Source: an uncultured Lachnospiraceae bacterium
GTDB taxonomy: Bacteria; Bacillota; Clostridia; Lachnospirales; Lachnospiraceae
DNA length: 64,000 nt
Direction: 5' to 3'
NCBI GenBank assembly: GCA_947382625.1
Contig: CANDAG010000016.1
Span: 1-64,000 of the forward strand
Shown: piece by piece, positions 51,157 through 59,292 of the stretch
Numbering within the stretch: the first letter of the stretch is position 1
Layout of the letters: each line of letters begins with the position of its first letter
Translations under genes and position numbers: made by a program
Notes under the pieces: generated by a model
What the model saw: the letters and a program-made list of their open reading frames with translations, nothing else
What the model was told of the DNA's origin: nothing
The model's database searches: none

Positions 51157-53415
51157 ATGGAAAAATCAGAACAGTCACAGGAGTTGATCCAGGGGATCAG
51201 ACAGGGATTATTACAGTGGTATGACATAAAAAAAGACAGTACAGTTCTTTATATTGGAAATCATGAAGACGATATAGCCAAAATGCTGGCAGGAAAATCA
51301 ATCGCCTTACAGTGTGTCTCAGTGGAACAGACATGTGACAGCGGATGGCAGCAGGAGCATAATGGGGTGTTTGATTACCTTATTTCTATCGAGGCTCTGG
51401 AGCAGTGCAAACATCCGGAGGATATTCTACACTTTTGGAAAAGCCTGTTAAAAGAAAGCGGGATATTGCTCCTTGGCATGAACAATCGCTTGGGCATCCG
51501 TTATTTTTGCGGAGACAGAGACCCTTACACAGGGAGAAATTTTGACGGTGTAGAAGGGTATCGCAGAGCCTATGCAAAGAAGGAGGACTCCTTTCAGGGA
51601 AGGTGCTACAGCAGGCACGAGCTGGAGGATATGCTTAAGAATGCCGGGTGGAGTCATTCCCGGTTTTATTCGGTTCTTCCGGATCTGCAGAATGCGGGCT
51701 TGATCTATGCACAGGATTACTTGCCCAATGAGGATTTGGCCACCAGAGTGTTTCCCACCTATCATTATCCGGACAGTGTTTTTTTGGAGGAGGCGTCGCT
51801 TTATAGAGGGCTGATGGAGAATGGGATATTCCATACAATGGCCAATGCCTGGCTGGTTGAATGCTGCCCAGAGGAGGCCGTCAGCGATGTGCTGCATGTT
51901 ACCTGTTCTATGGAGCGGGGGCGTGAGCGGGCCCTTTATACGCTTATACACAGCTCCGGCAGGGTAGAAAAGAGAGCGGCTTATCCGGAGGGGGAAGGGC
52001 GTCTCAGTAAGCTGGTGGAGCATGCGGAGGATTTGGCAGGCCATGGAATTTCTGTGGTGGATACGAAGATGGAAGATGGCGTCTGTGTAATGCCCTATAT
52101 ACAGGCGGAAGTGGGTCAGCTTTACCTGAAACGGCTCCTGCAGACAGATGTAGAACAGTTTTTGCAAAAAATGGATCACTTCCGGGATCTCATATTACAG
52201 TCCTCGGATATTGTGGAGCCTGACAAAGGAGACGGAGATGGAGCCATTCTGCGGAAGGGATACCTGGATATGGTTCCTTTGAATAGCTTCTATATAGATG
52301 GTACCTTTGTCTTCTACGATCAGGAATTTTGTGAGGAAAATTATCCGGCAAATGCAATTATTACAAGAATGATCGCAACCTTTTATGCAGGAAATGAGGA
52401 GCTGGAAAAGATTCTTCCAAGTAGTGCATTATATGAGAGATATGGCCTGACGAAGCATTTAATGCGTTGGCGGAAGACAGAGTGGGATTTTCTGGCGGAT
52501 TTGCGGAAGGAAAAGGAACTTAGAATTTATCATGAAGCCTCCAGAGCCAATGGGGAGGTAATCAATGCCAACCGGCATAGGATGAATTATTCGGAAGAGG
52601 ATTATCAGAGACTTTTTGTGGATATTTTTCGGAATGCTGATACCAGAAAGCTGATCCTTTTTGGCTCAGGAAAATTCGCAGAGAGATTTCTGGAATTGTA
52701 TGGACAGGATTATCCTGTATATGCGGTGATTGATAATAACAAAGCGCGGTGGGGCCAGACCATTGATGGGATTACAATCCAGTCTCCGGAGCTTTTAAAG
52801 ACCCTTCAAAGCGGCGAATATAAGATACTGATCTGTATCAAAAATTATTTGTCGGTAATGAAGCAGTTAAAGGAGATGGGGATAAAGGAGTATAGCATTT
52901 ATGATTCCGGAAAGGCTTACCCCAGAAAGAGAAAGCCTATCCTGCAACCTTCGGCGGCAGCAGGAGACGAGACCCAGAATACGCCGAAGAAGTATCATAC
53001 AGGGTATATCGCCGGCGTATTTGACCTTTTCCATGTGGGGCATTTGAATATGTTTAAGCGGGCCAAGGAGCAGTGTGAATATCTGATCGTGGGAGTAGTT
53101 TCCGATGAGGGAGTCCGCAAGTTTAAGAAGGTAGAGCCCTTCATGTCCTTTGAAGAGCGGGCGGAGCTGGTGCGAAGCTGCCGCTACGTGGACGAGGTAG
53201 CGGAGATTCCACTCAATTTTGGTGGCACCAGGGACGCCTGGCGGCTGCATCATTTTGACTGCCAGTTTTCCGGCAGTGATTATGTGAATAATCCGGACTG
53301 GATGGCAGAAAAGCAATTTCTGGAAAAGCATGGCGCGGAGATGGTATTCTTCCCTTACACAGAAACCACAAGCTCCAGTAAGCTTAAGAAATTGATCGAG
53401 CAGAGACTGATATAG
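51157..53415 (+). CDS. Methyltransferase-like / kinase-like / Rossmann module / TagD cytidylyltransferase fusion
   Basis: 752 residues in four parts. Residues 1-180: class I SAM methyltransferase-like fold (TVLYIGNHEDDIAKML, YLISIEALEQCKHPEDIL). Residues ~225-430: kinase-like lobe with DMVPLNSFYIDGTFVFYDQE, resembling the phosphotransferase domain joined to such methyltransferases. Residues ~490-590: the module (LILFGSGKFAERFLELY ... VIDNNKARWGQ). Residues ~608-752: TagD-type nucleotidyltransferase (AGVFDLFHVGHLNMF with HVGH, ETTSSSKLKKL). The last domain should make CDP-glycerol or a related CDP-alcohol. Last gene of the long cluster, followed by a terminator. Confidence 0.78.
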   Translation: MEKSEQSQELIQGIRQGLLQWYDIKKDSTVLYIGNHEDDIAKMLAGKSIALQCVSVEQTCDSGWQQEHNGVFDYLISIEALEQCKHPEDILHFWKSLLKESGILLLGMNNRLGIRYFCGDRDPYTGRNFDGVEGYRRAYAKKEDSFQGRCYSRHELEDMLKNAGWSHSRFYSVLPDLQNAGLIYAQDYLPNEDLATRVFPTYHYPDSVFLEEASLYRGLMENGIFHTMANAWLVECCPEEAVSDVLHVTCSMERGRERALYTLIHSSGRVEKRAAYPEGEGRLSKLVEHAEDLAGHGISVVDTKMEDGVCVMPYIQAEVGQLYLKRLLQTDVEQFLQKMDHFRDLILQSSDIVEPDKGDGDGAILRKGYLDMVPLNSFYIDGTFVFYDQEFCEENYPANAIITRMIATFYAGNEELEKILPSSALYERYGLTKHLMRWRKTEWDFLADLRKEKELRIYHEASRANGEVINANRHRMNYSEEDYQRLFVDIFRNADTRKLILFGSGKFAERFLELYGQDYPVYAVIDNNKARWGQTIDGITIQSPELLKTLQSGEYKILICIKNYLSVMKQLKEMGIKEYSIYDSGKAYPRKRKPILQPSAAAGDETQNTPKKYHTGYIAGVFDLFHVGHLNMFKRAKEQCEYLIVGVVSDEGVRKFKKVEPFMSFEERAELVRSCRYVDEVAEIPLNFGGTRDAWRLHHFDCQFSGSDYVNNPDWMAEKQFLEKHGAEMVFFPYTETTSSSKLKKLIEQRLI

Positions 53416-53541
53416 GATTTTGAGAACACGAAAGGGAATGAGGTACACCTGTTATTTTTGTATAAAGTATCTCATATATGTTTTCATAAGATACAAATAA
53501 ATAGCATTACAATAATTGTAATAGTGATTTTAAAACAAAAT

Positions 53542-53575
53542 AAATAGAGACAGGTCACACCTGTCTCTATTTTAA
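53542..53575. terminator. Strong terminator after the glycan cluster
   Basis: AAATAGAGACAGGT (53542-53555) pairs perfectly with ACCTGTCTCTATTT (53559-53572) around CAC, then T; A-rich upstream, so usable from both sides. Confidence 0.85.
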
Positions 53576-53647
53576 TGTCCTCCATTTGCGTCCATGCTTC
53601 AAGGTCACACCTTTATCATTTCAGCTATCACCCTTCTTGGTCACACC
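53553..53647. repeat. Three GGTCACACC boxes
   Basis: GGTCACACC at 53553, 53603 and 53639. Each is flanked by complementary bases (CA..TG, AA..TT, TT..AA), so each makes a small hairpin with a CAC loop. The first is the tip of the terminator. Rest of this ~280-base gap shows no gene. Confidence 0.5.
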
Positions 53648-53699
53648 AATATTGTGATACATGGATTATACAAAGTATATTCAGTAATGTCAAGATTTA

Positions 53700-54425
53700 T
53701 TATAAAATATTTTTGATACCTAAAATATTTTCATAATCTGTACCAACATTATAGATTTTTGTACTTAGGGTATTATAGAGATCGTAAAAATCTTTTTTGT
53801 TTTTTGCTATATATCTCATTAGTTGAGATGGTACTGGATCAGCTAATTGTAGTCCGATACAATTATCACCTTTTATTGTGAAGCCAATTGATGATAGATG
53901 TTTTTTGATTTCGGATTCGATGAAGTAAATGGAACCATTTTGTTGATATTTATAAAATACATCAAGCAGATATCTGTTTTCATTAAAGCTTCTTGATTCT
54001 ACACAAATTTGACCAAAAGAATCTTTATCTTTTAAGTAGTGCATAAAATTGTCTAATAATGCATAGAATCCGATATTATAATTATTTTTTGATGAACCAT
54101 ATTGTAATTGTTCCATCTTTTTATTGTCGAAAAAAACACCAATAATATCAAAATTAGCATCTTTTAATAATTTAACATAATCTGTCCAAAAACTATTTCT
54201 TTTTTCTTCATTTATCAAACTGGAAAAATCGTTGCGGTTCTTTTTCATATCAGAAAAATGAAATATCACATCGGATTTCCCAAAATGTTTAATTTTTAAA
54301 TTACTAACATCCTTAACTAAAATTTTCTCATAATATTCTCTTTCTACAATAATTCCCGCAACACAGAAATTAGAATGGTATTTATCTGGTTTGGTTTCAT
54401 CTACAAATAGTAAATAATCTTTCAT
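53700..54425 (-). CDS. DUF3800 domain protein
   Basis: 241 residues, AT-rich. DUF3800 pattern: YLLFVDETKPDKYHSNFCVAGIIV at the start (VDE) and GLQLADPVPSQLM near residue 210 (the LQLAD motif). The family has an RNase H-like fold and is found in mobile and defence-linked contexts; the function is unknown. It is 33 bases downstream of the GT gene on the same strand with GGGAGAAAG before ATG, so it likely shares that operon. Confidence 0.8.
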   Translation of the reverse strand: MKDYLLFVDETKPDKYHSNFCVAGIIVEREYYEKILVKDVSNLKIKHFGKSDVIFHFSDMKKNRNDFSSLINEEKRNSFWTDYVKLLKDANFDIIGVFFDNKKMEQLQYGSSKNNYNIGFYALLDNFMHYLKDKDSFGQICVESRSFNENRYLLDVFYKYQQNGSIYFIESEIKKHLSSIGFTIKGDNCIGLQLADPVPSQLMRYIAKNKKDFYDLYNTLSTKIYNVGTDYENILGIKNIL

Positions 54426-54458
54426 TGCTTTCTCCCATATTCCCGACTGATTTCATGC

Positions 54459-55640
54459 TCACAAAACATACCTGTTTTTGTCAATATTTACGATATGCTT
54501 ATAGATAGTGTTGTTTTTTTCTCTGATATCATCCGGATTTAGTTTATGCGTGAGCATTTGCACAAAAGTACCCTTGATATAATCAGCATACTGTTCGGCA
54601 TCAAAGGGATCCATGAGATGATCCCTTAACTTAAAGGTTCCTTCATTATTGTATGGGATTTGCCTGAATTGCTTTTCTATTTCAGGAAATATATTGCATG
54701 CAATTGCTATCATGTAGTCGAGTGTAAGGTAGTATTGAAGCTCATTGTGTACGGAAAAATAATAAAAAAGAGCTTCGGATAAGAAGCGGAACAGTTTATT
54801 TCCGGCCTTGGCATATAAAAAACCAATTGTCCACATCGCATTGGAACAAAATTGCGTTTCAGGTAAGTTTCTGGTATATATAGGATAGTTGAATATATCC
54901 AACGGTAAAGGCTCTAAAAGAAAAGCAGCAGCGTCCATCCAGAGACCGCCATATTTATACAATAGATTTACGCGTATAATATCTGATAAATGTGTCAGCG
55001 AAATATTTCCGGATTCCACTTTTTGAAGAATATATTCTGGTAATCTGATATAGTTCGAATAATTATCTTCTGTTATAACAATATGTTCTATGCCTGATGG
55101 CAGATTCTTTTTCTGGCTTTGCAGGCAGACCTTAATAATATCCGGCGCATGCTCTTCTCCCTGCCACCAGCATGTCCAGGCATATTGTTTTTGACCGGAG
55201 ACAGGTTCATTGAGCCGTAAAAGATGATTCGGGAAACCTTCAATAAATGGTAAAAGACTTTGCCTCACATCATGATAAGGTTTTTCCTGAAACATGTTGA
55301 AATTTAACTCTACGATGGTGGCACATGTATCACGTAAATGATCATATATTTCCTGGGTATATCGATGGCCAAGGGTCAACAGAATATGATCATTTGGTGT
55401 AATGGCATCTTTTCGCAGTACAGCAATCGGGATATCATTTATACAGGAAGGATTTCCCTCGCTGCTTGTAACCAGAATACAGGCAATCTTATTCAGAAAG
55501 TCTTTATTCAGGTTTGATGTTCCTTCCAGAAATATTCCCAGATAGTATCCGGCACCGTATAATTTTACTTCATCGATGGAACTTAGGAAATCCTCCAGTT
55601 CATCTGTTGTATTAAGATATAAAAGAGCCTTGTTGGTCAT
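54459..55640 (-). CDS. Rossmann module / capsular polysaccharide-type (GT32-like) glycosyltransferase
   Basis: 393 residues. Residues ~20-110 are the module in a looser form (VKLYGAGYYLGIFLEG ... INDIPIAVLRKDAI). From ~147 it resembles capsular polysaccharide synthesis transferases: YAWTCWWQGEEHAPD, DIIRVNLLYKYGGLWMDAAA with the conserved RxxxLYxxGGxWxD. Note WMDAA in place of the LDTDV of the GT32 gene at 39481. Start overlaps the stop of the upstream Rpn-type gene by four bases. Confidence 0.8.
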   Translation of the reverse strand: MTNKALLYLNTTDELEDFLSSIDEVKLYGAGYYLGIFLEGTSNLNKDFLNKIACILVTSSEGNPSCINDIPIAVLRKDAITPNDHILLTLGHRYTQEIYDHLRDTCATIVELNFNMFQEKPYHDVRQSLLPFIEGFPNHLLRLNEPVSGQKQYAWTCWWQGEEHAPDIIKVCLQSQKKNLPSGIEHIVITEDNYSNYIRLPEYILQKVESGNISLTHLSDIIRVNLLYKYGGLWMDAAAFLLEPLPLDIFNYPIYTRNLPETQFCSNAMWTIGFLYAKAGNKLFRFLSEALFYYFSVHNELQYYLTLDYMIAIACNIFPEIEKQFRQIPYNNEGTFKLRDHLMDPFDAEQYADYIKGTFVQMLTHKLNPDDIREKNNTIYKHIVNIDKNRYVL

Positions 55641-56545
55641 AGTAAATTCTCCTGGTATTGATGTTCTTCTGCTTTTAACTCCTCGTAAATTTTCCCACAG
55701 TCATATTCCGGAGCATACTTTTTGGCAATTCGGCAGATCCTTTCTGTATAAGAAGCTTCTTCCTCCAGAGCTTCCGCTATGGCTTCTGCGTCTTTTCCTT
55801 TTGCCAGCTTTTTACATATCTGGCTGATCAGCTTTATTGCTTCTCCTTCTATAATCCCATCCTCCCTGGCATACGCCAGTTCTTCCCACTTCTGCATATA
55901 CTTCACTCCCATCTTCTCCGATAGCTTGATTTTCTTTACGTTCCTGTGGATCAGCTTAAGTCTTTCACTTTTTGAGGCCTGTACCCTGACATCTGTTGAA
56001 TCCGTAATATATTGCATAAGATCCAGAAATTCCTGAGTAAAGTCTTCCCTGTTAGTTCCATTGGCATTAATAAACACTCTGGTTGCGCCATCCTCTATTT
56101 TCAGATCTGGGCATTCTCTGCAAGTTCCTTCGAAGGTATATCGGTAAAGGCCTTTTCCAAAAATGTCAAAAGGCGCAATAAGAATAAAACAGCTGTCATT
56201 TAACAGATTAAAGTCCGTCGTTCCCGGTTCTAACAGCGACACATCCAGCTGGGCTTGATACAGGCGGCTGCGTTTCCTCAGGTTTCCGGTATCTCGCTTT
56301 TGCATCTCTGTATAGTAGATTTCTCCCTCACGATCCATGCTCACCACATCCAGACGTATTCCCCGAAGTTGTGGGGACACACGCAATTCCTTCTCCGTTT
56401 CCGGCACGGTAAGCAGCTTCACTTCATCCTCCAAAAGGATACTGACCAGGGCTTCATAGGACGCTATATCCTCCATTACCTCATCGAACAGAAATTTGTC
56501 TACCAAATTTAAATCCTCAAGCTTCGTGATCATATTGTTTGCCAT
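55637..56545 (-). CDS. Rpn-type PD-(D/E)XK nuclease / putative transposase
   Basis: 302 residues. PD-(D/E)XK core visible as LRGIRLDVVSMDREGEIY followed by TEMQKRD (D...E-x-Q), typical of Rpn family proteins (PF12784 type). The N-terminal LVDKFLFDEVMED segment and the C-terminal helix KKLAKGKDAEAIAEALEEE are shared with the genes at 28948 and 30390. It lacks the GE-repeat of those copies. The upstream leader is conserved with that of the gene at 28948. AGGAGGAAAACGT precedes the ATG. Confidence 0.8.
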   Translation of the reverse strand: MANNMITKLEDLNLVDKFLFDEVMEDIASYEALVSILLEDEVKLLTVPETEKELRVSPQLRGIRLDVVSMDREGEIYYTEMQKRDTGNLRKRSRLYQAQLDVSLLEPGTTDFNLLNDSCFILIAPFDIFGKGLYRYTFEGTCRECPDLKIEDGATRVFINANGTNREDFTQEFLDLMQYITDSTDVRVQASKSERLKLIHRNVKKIKLSEKMGVKYMQKWEELAYAREDGIIEGEAIKLISQICKKLAKGKDAEAIAEALEEEASYTERICRIAKKYAPEYDCGKIYEELKAEEHQYQENLL

Positions 56546-56760
56546 ACGTTTTCCTCCTTTGTGCAGGAAAAAAGCAACGTGCTTTCGTAGAATTCTGCAT
56601 TGGTCTCTTGAACATGCGCCGAAAGTCTCTCTGATTTCCTGCTGTTTATTAGTTTTGGGGTTAAAAGCAGGATTTCAAGATGTAAAAAATAGATACTTTT
56701 CAGACACGGCGTTGTTCATCACTTGCCGGAAGAAATCGTTTGCTTTGAAAGTATATTACC
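56546..56760 (-). repeat. Conserved leader of Rpn-type element, copy 2
   Basis: Non-coding. Contains the reverse complement of the 24-base block (56724-56747) and of TGAAATCCTGCTTTTAA (56661-56677) found before the gene at 28948, plus a TTTTTTCCTGCAC block just before the ribosome site. The left boundary of similarity is near 56750. Confidence 0.6.
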
Positions 56761-56814
56761 ATACTATAGGTGATAGCTCAATTGAAAATTATAGTTTTCA
56801 CACATAATAAAAAA

Positions 56815-56843
56815 TTGATTTGTCACAGTATATACGATATAAT
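56815..56843 (+). promoter_or_regulatory. Promoter of the TIM-barrel gene pair
   Basis: TTGATT (56815-56820), 17-base spacer, TATAAT (56838-56843), about 54 bases before the TTG start at 56897. Confidence 0.55.
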
Positions 56844-56896
56844 TTTAAACGGAAATTTCAGTAATCATTACAGAAGCTATTTATGGAGGAAAAACA

Positions 56897-58171
56897 TTGA
56901 ATATCAGTTGTGAACCATCAGGAATCGCAGATATTAAATTTCCAAGACAGGGATTTTCTGATATCGCCTCGGCGGGATTTCAGAGCATTTTGTTAGATAT
57001 ATCTATGGTCTGCCCGGCAGGGGAGCTTGAGTACCTTGGAAAAAGGAAGCCAAAAACATTTGAGTCGAAGCAGGCGGTCCATATAACGGAGCATCCGGAA
57101 GAACTTTACAATAGTTTGAAGCCTGTACTGGAGCAGTGCGAGAAGGGGAAGCTGTCCTCTCCCATTGCCATGGCTCCCTATCTGAGCTGGGAAACCAGGA
57201 GGACGGACTTAAACGGGTTGGTGGAACAGCTGACCAAGGAGAGTATCCGGGTCTGTGGTCAGACGGGGACTGAGTATCTGATCGTCAAGCCTTTATCTGC
57301 AGGGATTGCAGGCAGTGAGCTGTGGGAGCGAAACAGGGCATATTATCTGGAACTGGCTGAGGTTGCAAAGCAGTATGGCGTGCAGATTCTTTTGGAAAAC
57401 CAGTGCAGGGATGTGAGCGGGCATCTGACCCGGGGAATCTGCTCTGACGGCGTTCAGGCCGTGGAATGGGTGGATTTGCTCAATGAGGCGGCAGGCGGAG
57501 AGTGGTTTGGTTTTTGTATGGATGTAGGGGGATGTAATCTCTGCGGACAGAATATGTATGATTTTATCCTGCAGCTTGGAAGCAGACTGAAAGCCGTGAT
57601 TTTAAGAGACTGTGACGGGCACGGAGAAGCCTCTCTGTTGCCTTTTACCGGAGTATACCGGAGACAGACCCAGACAGACTGGCTGAATCTGATCAGAGGC
57701 CTTCGGGAGACCGGGTTTGACGGAGAGCTAGTTTTGGATCTCCAGGATACCGCGGCAGTGTTTTCCCCGATCCTGCGCCCGGAGCTGGTCCGTCTTGCGA
57801 AATCTGTGGCGGAATACTTTAAATGGCAGATCGAGATTGAGAATCTGCTCAAAAAGCATCCTTCCAGAGTCTTATTCGGCGCCGGAAATATGTGCCGGAA
57901 TTATATGAAATGTTATGGAGAAAAATATCCGCCATTGTTTACCTGTGACAATAATCCCAAAACCTGGGAGACAGAATTCTGTGGATTGACAGTCAGATCA
58001 CCGGAGTCCTTGCGGGAACTGCCTGGGGATTGCGCGATTTTCATCTGCAATATTTATTATAGGGAGATCGAGGCCCAGTTAAGAGACATGGGGCTGTCAA
58101 ATCCTATAGAGTTTTTTAATGACGAATATATGCCCACGTTCTATTTTGACAGACTGGAGAGGGAAAGGTGA
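56897..58171 (+). CDS. TIM-barrel sugar isomerase-like / C-terminal Rossmann module
   Basis: 424 residues. Residues 1-310 are xylose-isomerase-like: ILLENQCRDVSGHL, FGFCMDVGGCNLCG (MDVGG replaces the DTGH of active paralogues) and VILRDCDGHGEASL, so metal binding may be reduced. Residues ~325-415 are the module (RVLFGAGNMCRNYMKCY ... TCDNNPKTWET), closest to that of the LicD fusion at 21296. TTG start behind GGAGG. Together with the next gene it parallels the 21296/23328 pair. Confidence 0.78.
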   Translation: MNISCEPSGIADIKFPRQGFSDIASAGFQSILLDISMVCPAGELEYLGKRKPKTFESKQAVHITEHPEELYNSLKPVLEQCEKGKLSSPIAMAPYLSWETRRTDLNGLVEQLTKESIRVCGQTGTEYLIVKPLSAGIAGSELWERNRAYYLELAEVAKQYGVQILLENQCRDVSGHLTRGICSDGVQAVEWVDLLNEAAGGEWFGFCMDVGGCNLCGQNMYDFILQLGSRLKAVILRDCDGHGEASLLPFTGVYRRQTQTDWLNLIRGLRETGFDGELVLDLQDTAAVFSPILRPELVRLAKSVAEYFKWQIEIENLLKKHPSRVLFGAGNMCRNYMKCYGEKYPPLFTCDNNPKTWETEFCGLTVRSPESLRELPGDCAIFICNIYYREIEAQLRDMGLSNPIEFFNDEYMPTFYFDRLERER

Positions 58172-58182
58172 GGAAAAAGAGT

Positions 58183-59118
58183 ATGCTGCCATTAGGGGTT
58201 CAAACCAAAAATGCTGTGAATGATGAACATCCGGAGGAGGGCTTTGCCTTGCTCGCCCGTACAGGCTTTTCCTGTGCGGATTTCAGCTTAAATGCCTATC
58301 TTTTAAACTCCACTCTTTATCAGTTGGAGCGGAACGCTTTCTTTGATCAGTCCATACAGGAACTGGAACAGTTTTTTACGCCGCACAGAAACGGCGCCGG
58401 TGCGGCAGGGATCACGATTAATCAGATGCATATGCCTTATCCCAATTATGTGCCCAGTGGGGACAAGACTCTGAATGATTACCTGCGGGATGTGGTTGCA
58501 GTCAAAAGCATGGAAATCTGCGCATTTTTCCACTGTCCTTATATTGTGGTGCATGGATTCAAGCTGGCACGGTTTCTGGGCTCTGAGGAGGTGGAGTGGG
58601 AGCAGACGGAACGCTTCCTGGACTTTCTGGCGCCAATGGCGAAGGAGATGGGAATTACCGTATGTATCGAAAATCTTTATGATGGTACGGGAGGCCATCT
58701 GGTAGAAGGGCCCTGCTGTAATGCCCGGAAGGCTGTGGAGCGGATAGAAAGGATGAATGAAAAATATCACAGTGAGGTGCTGGGATTTTGCTTTGATACG
58801 GGGCATGCAAATCTGGTGGGACTTAATTTTGAGGAATTTATAACCACCCTGGGTTCTCACCTTAAGGTGCTTCACATTCATGATAATGACGGAGTCAGGG
58901 ATTTGCATCAGGTACCCTTCACCTTTACCAAGACCAGAGAGAACAAACCCTCCACGGACTGGGAGGGCTTTGTCAGTGGACTGAAAAACATCGGTTTTAA
59001 AGGGACTTTAAGCTTTGAGACGGCTCCTGTTCTGTCATCATTTCCGGGGGAGATGAAGGAGGATACGCTGAGGTTTATTGCTAGGATAGGGGAGTATTTT
59101 TCTGCGTGCTGTATATAA
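58183..59118 (+). CDS. Sugar phosphate isomerase/epimerase-like TIM barrel
   Basis: About 311 residues with full metal-site pattern: INQMHMPYPN, CIENLYDGTGGHL, GFCFDTGHANLVG and HIHDNDGVRDLHQ. Paralogue of the gene at 23328 (LKIGVQTK vs LPLGVQTK at the start). I favour ATG 58183 since GAGG precedes it and it aligns with the paralogue; GTG 58168 overlaps the previous stop. An isomerase or epimerase of the glycan precursor is likely. Confidence 0.82.
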   Translation: MLPLGVQTKNAVNDEHPEEGFALLARTGFSCADFSLNAYLLNSTLYQLERNAFFDQSIQELEQFFTPHRNGAGAAGITINQMHMPYPNYVPSGDKTLNDYLRDVVAVKSMEICAFFHCPYIVVHGFKLARFLGSEEVEWEQTERFLDFLAPMAKEMGITVCIENLYDGTGGHLVEGPCCNARKAVERIERMNEKYHSEVLGFCFDTGHANLVGLNFEEFITTLGSHLKVLHIHDNDGVRDLHQVPFTFTKTRENKPSTDWEGFVSGLKNIGFKGTLSFETAPVLSSFPGEMKEDTLRFIARIGEYFSACCI

Positions 59119-59236
59119 AGTGAGATTTCAGAATAATACAAATTTTAAAATTTATGACAGGAATATTGCATCAGGATTTGCATATATTATAATGCCAACA
59201 GGCAAACAAGTGGTTATAAGTCCATCCGGACAAAGA

Positions 59237-59292
59237 ACGAATCCCCGAACCGTATTGCAGTACAGTTCGGGGATTCGTTGTTTCTTTTTTAT
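59237..59292. terminator. Bidirectional terminator between the TIM-barrel pair and licD
   Basis: Long stem with one mismatch (ACGAATCCCCGAACCGTA pairs with the segment 59261-59278), then a T-rich run 59279-59292. Serves the plus-strand pair and the convergent LicD gene. Confidence 0.8.
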
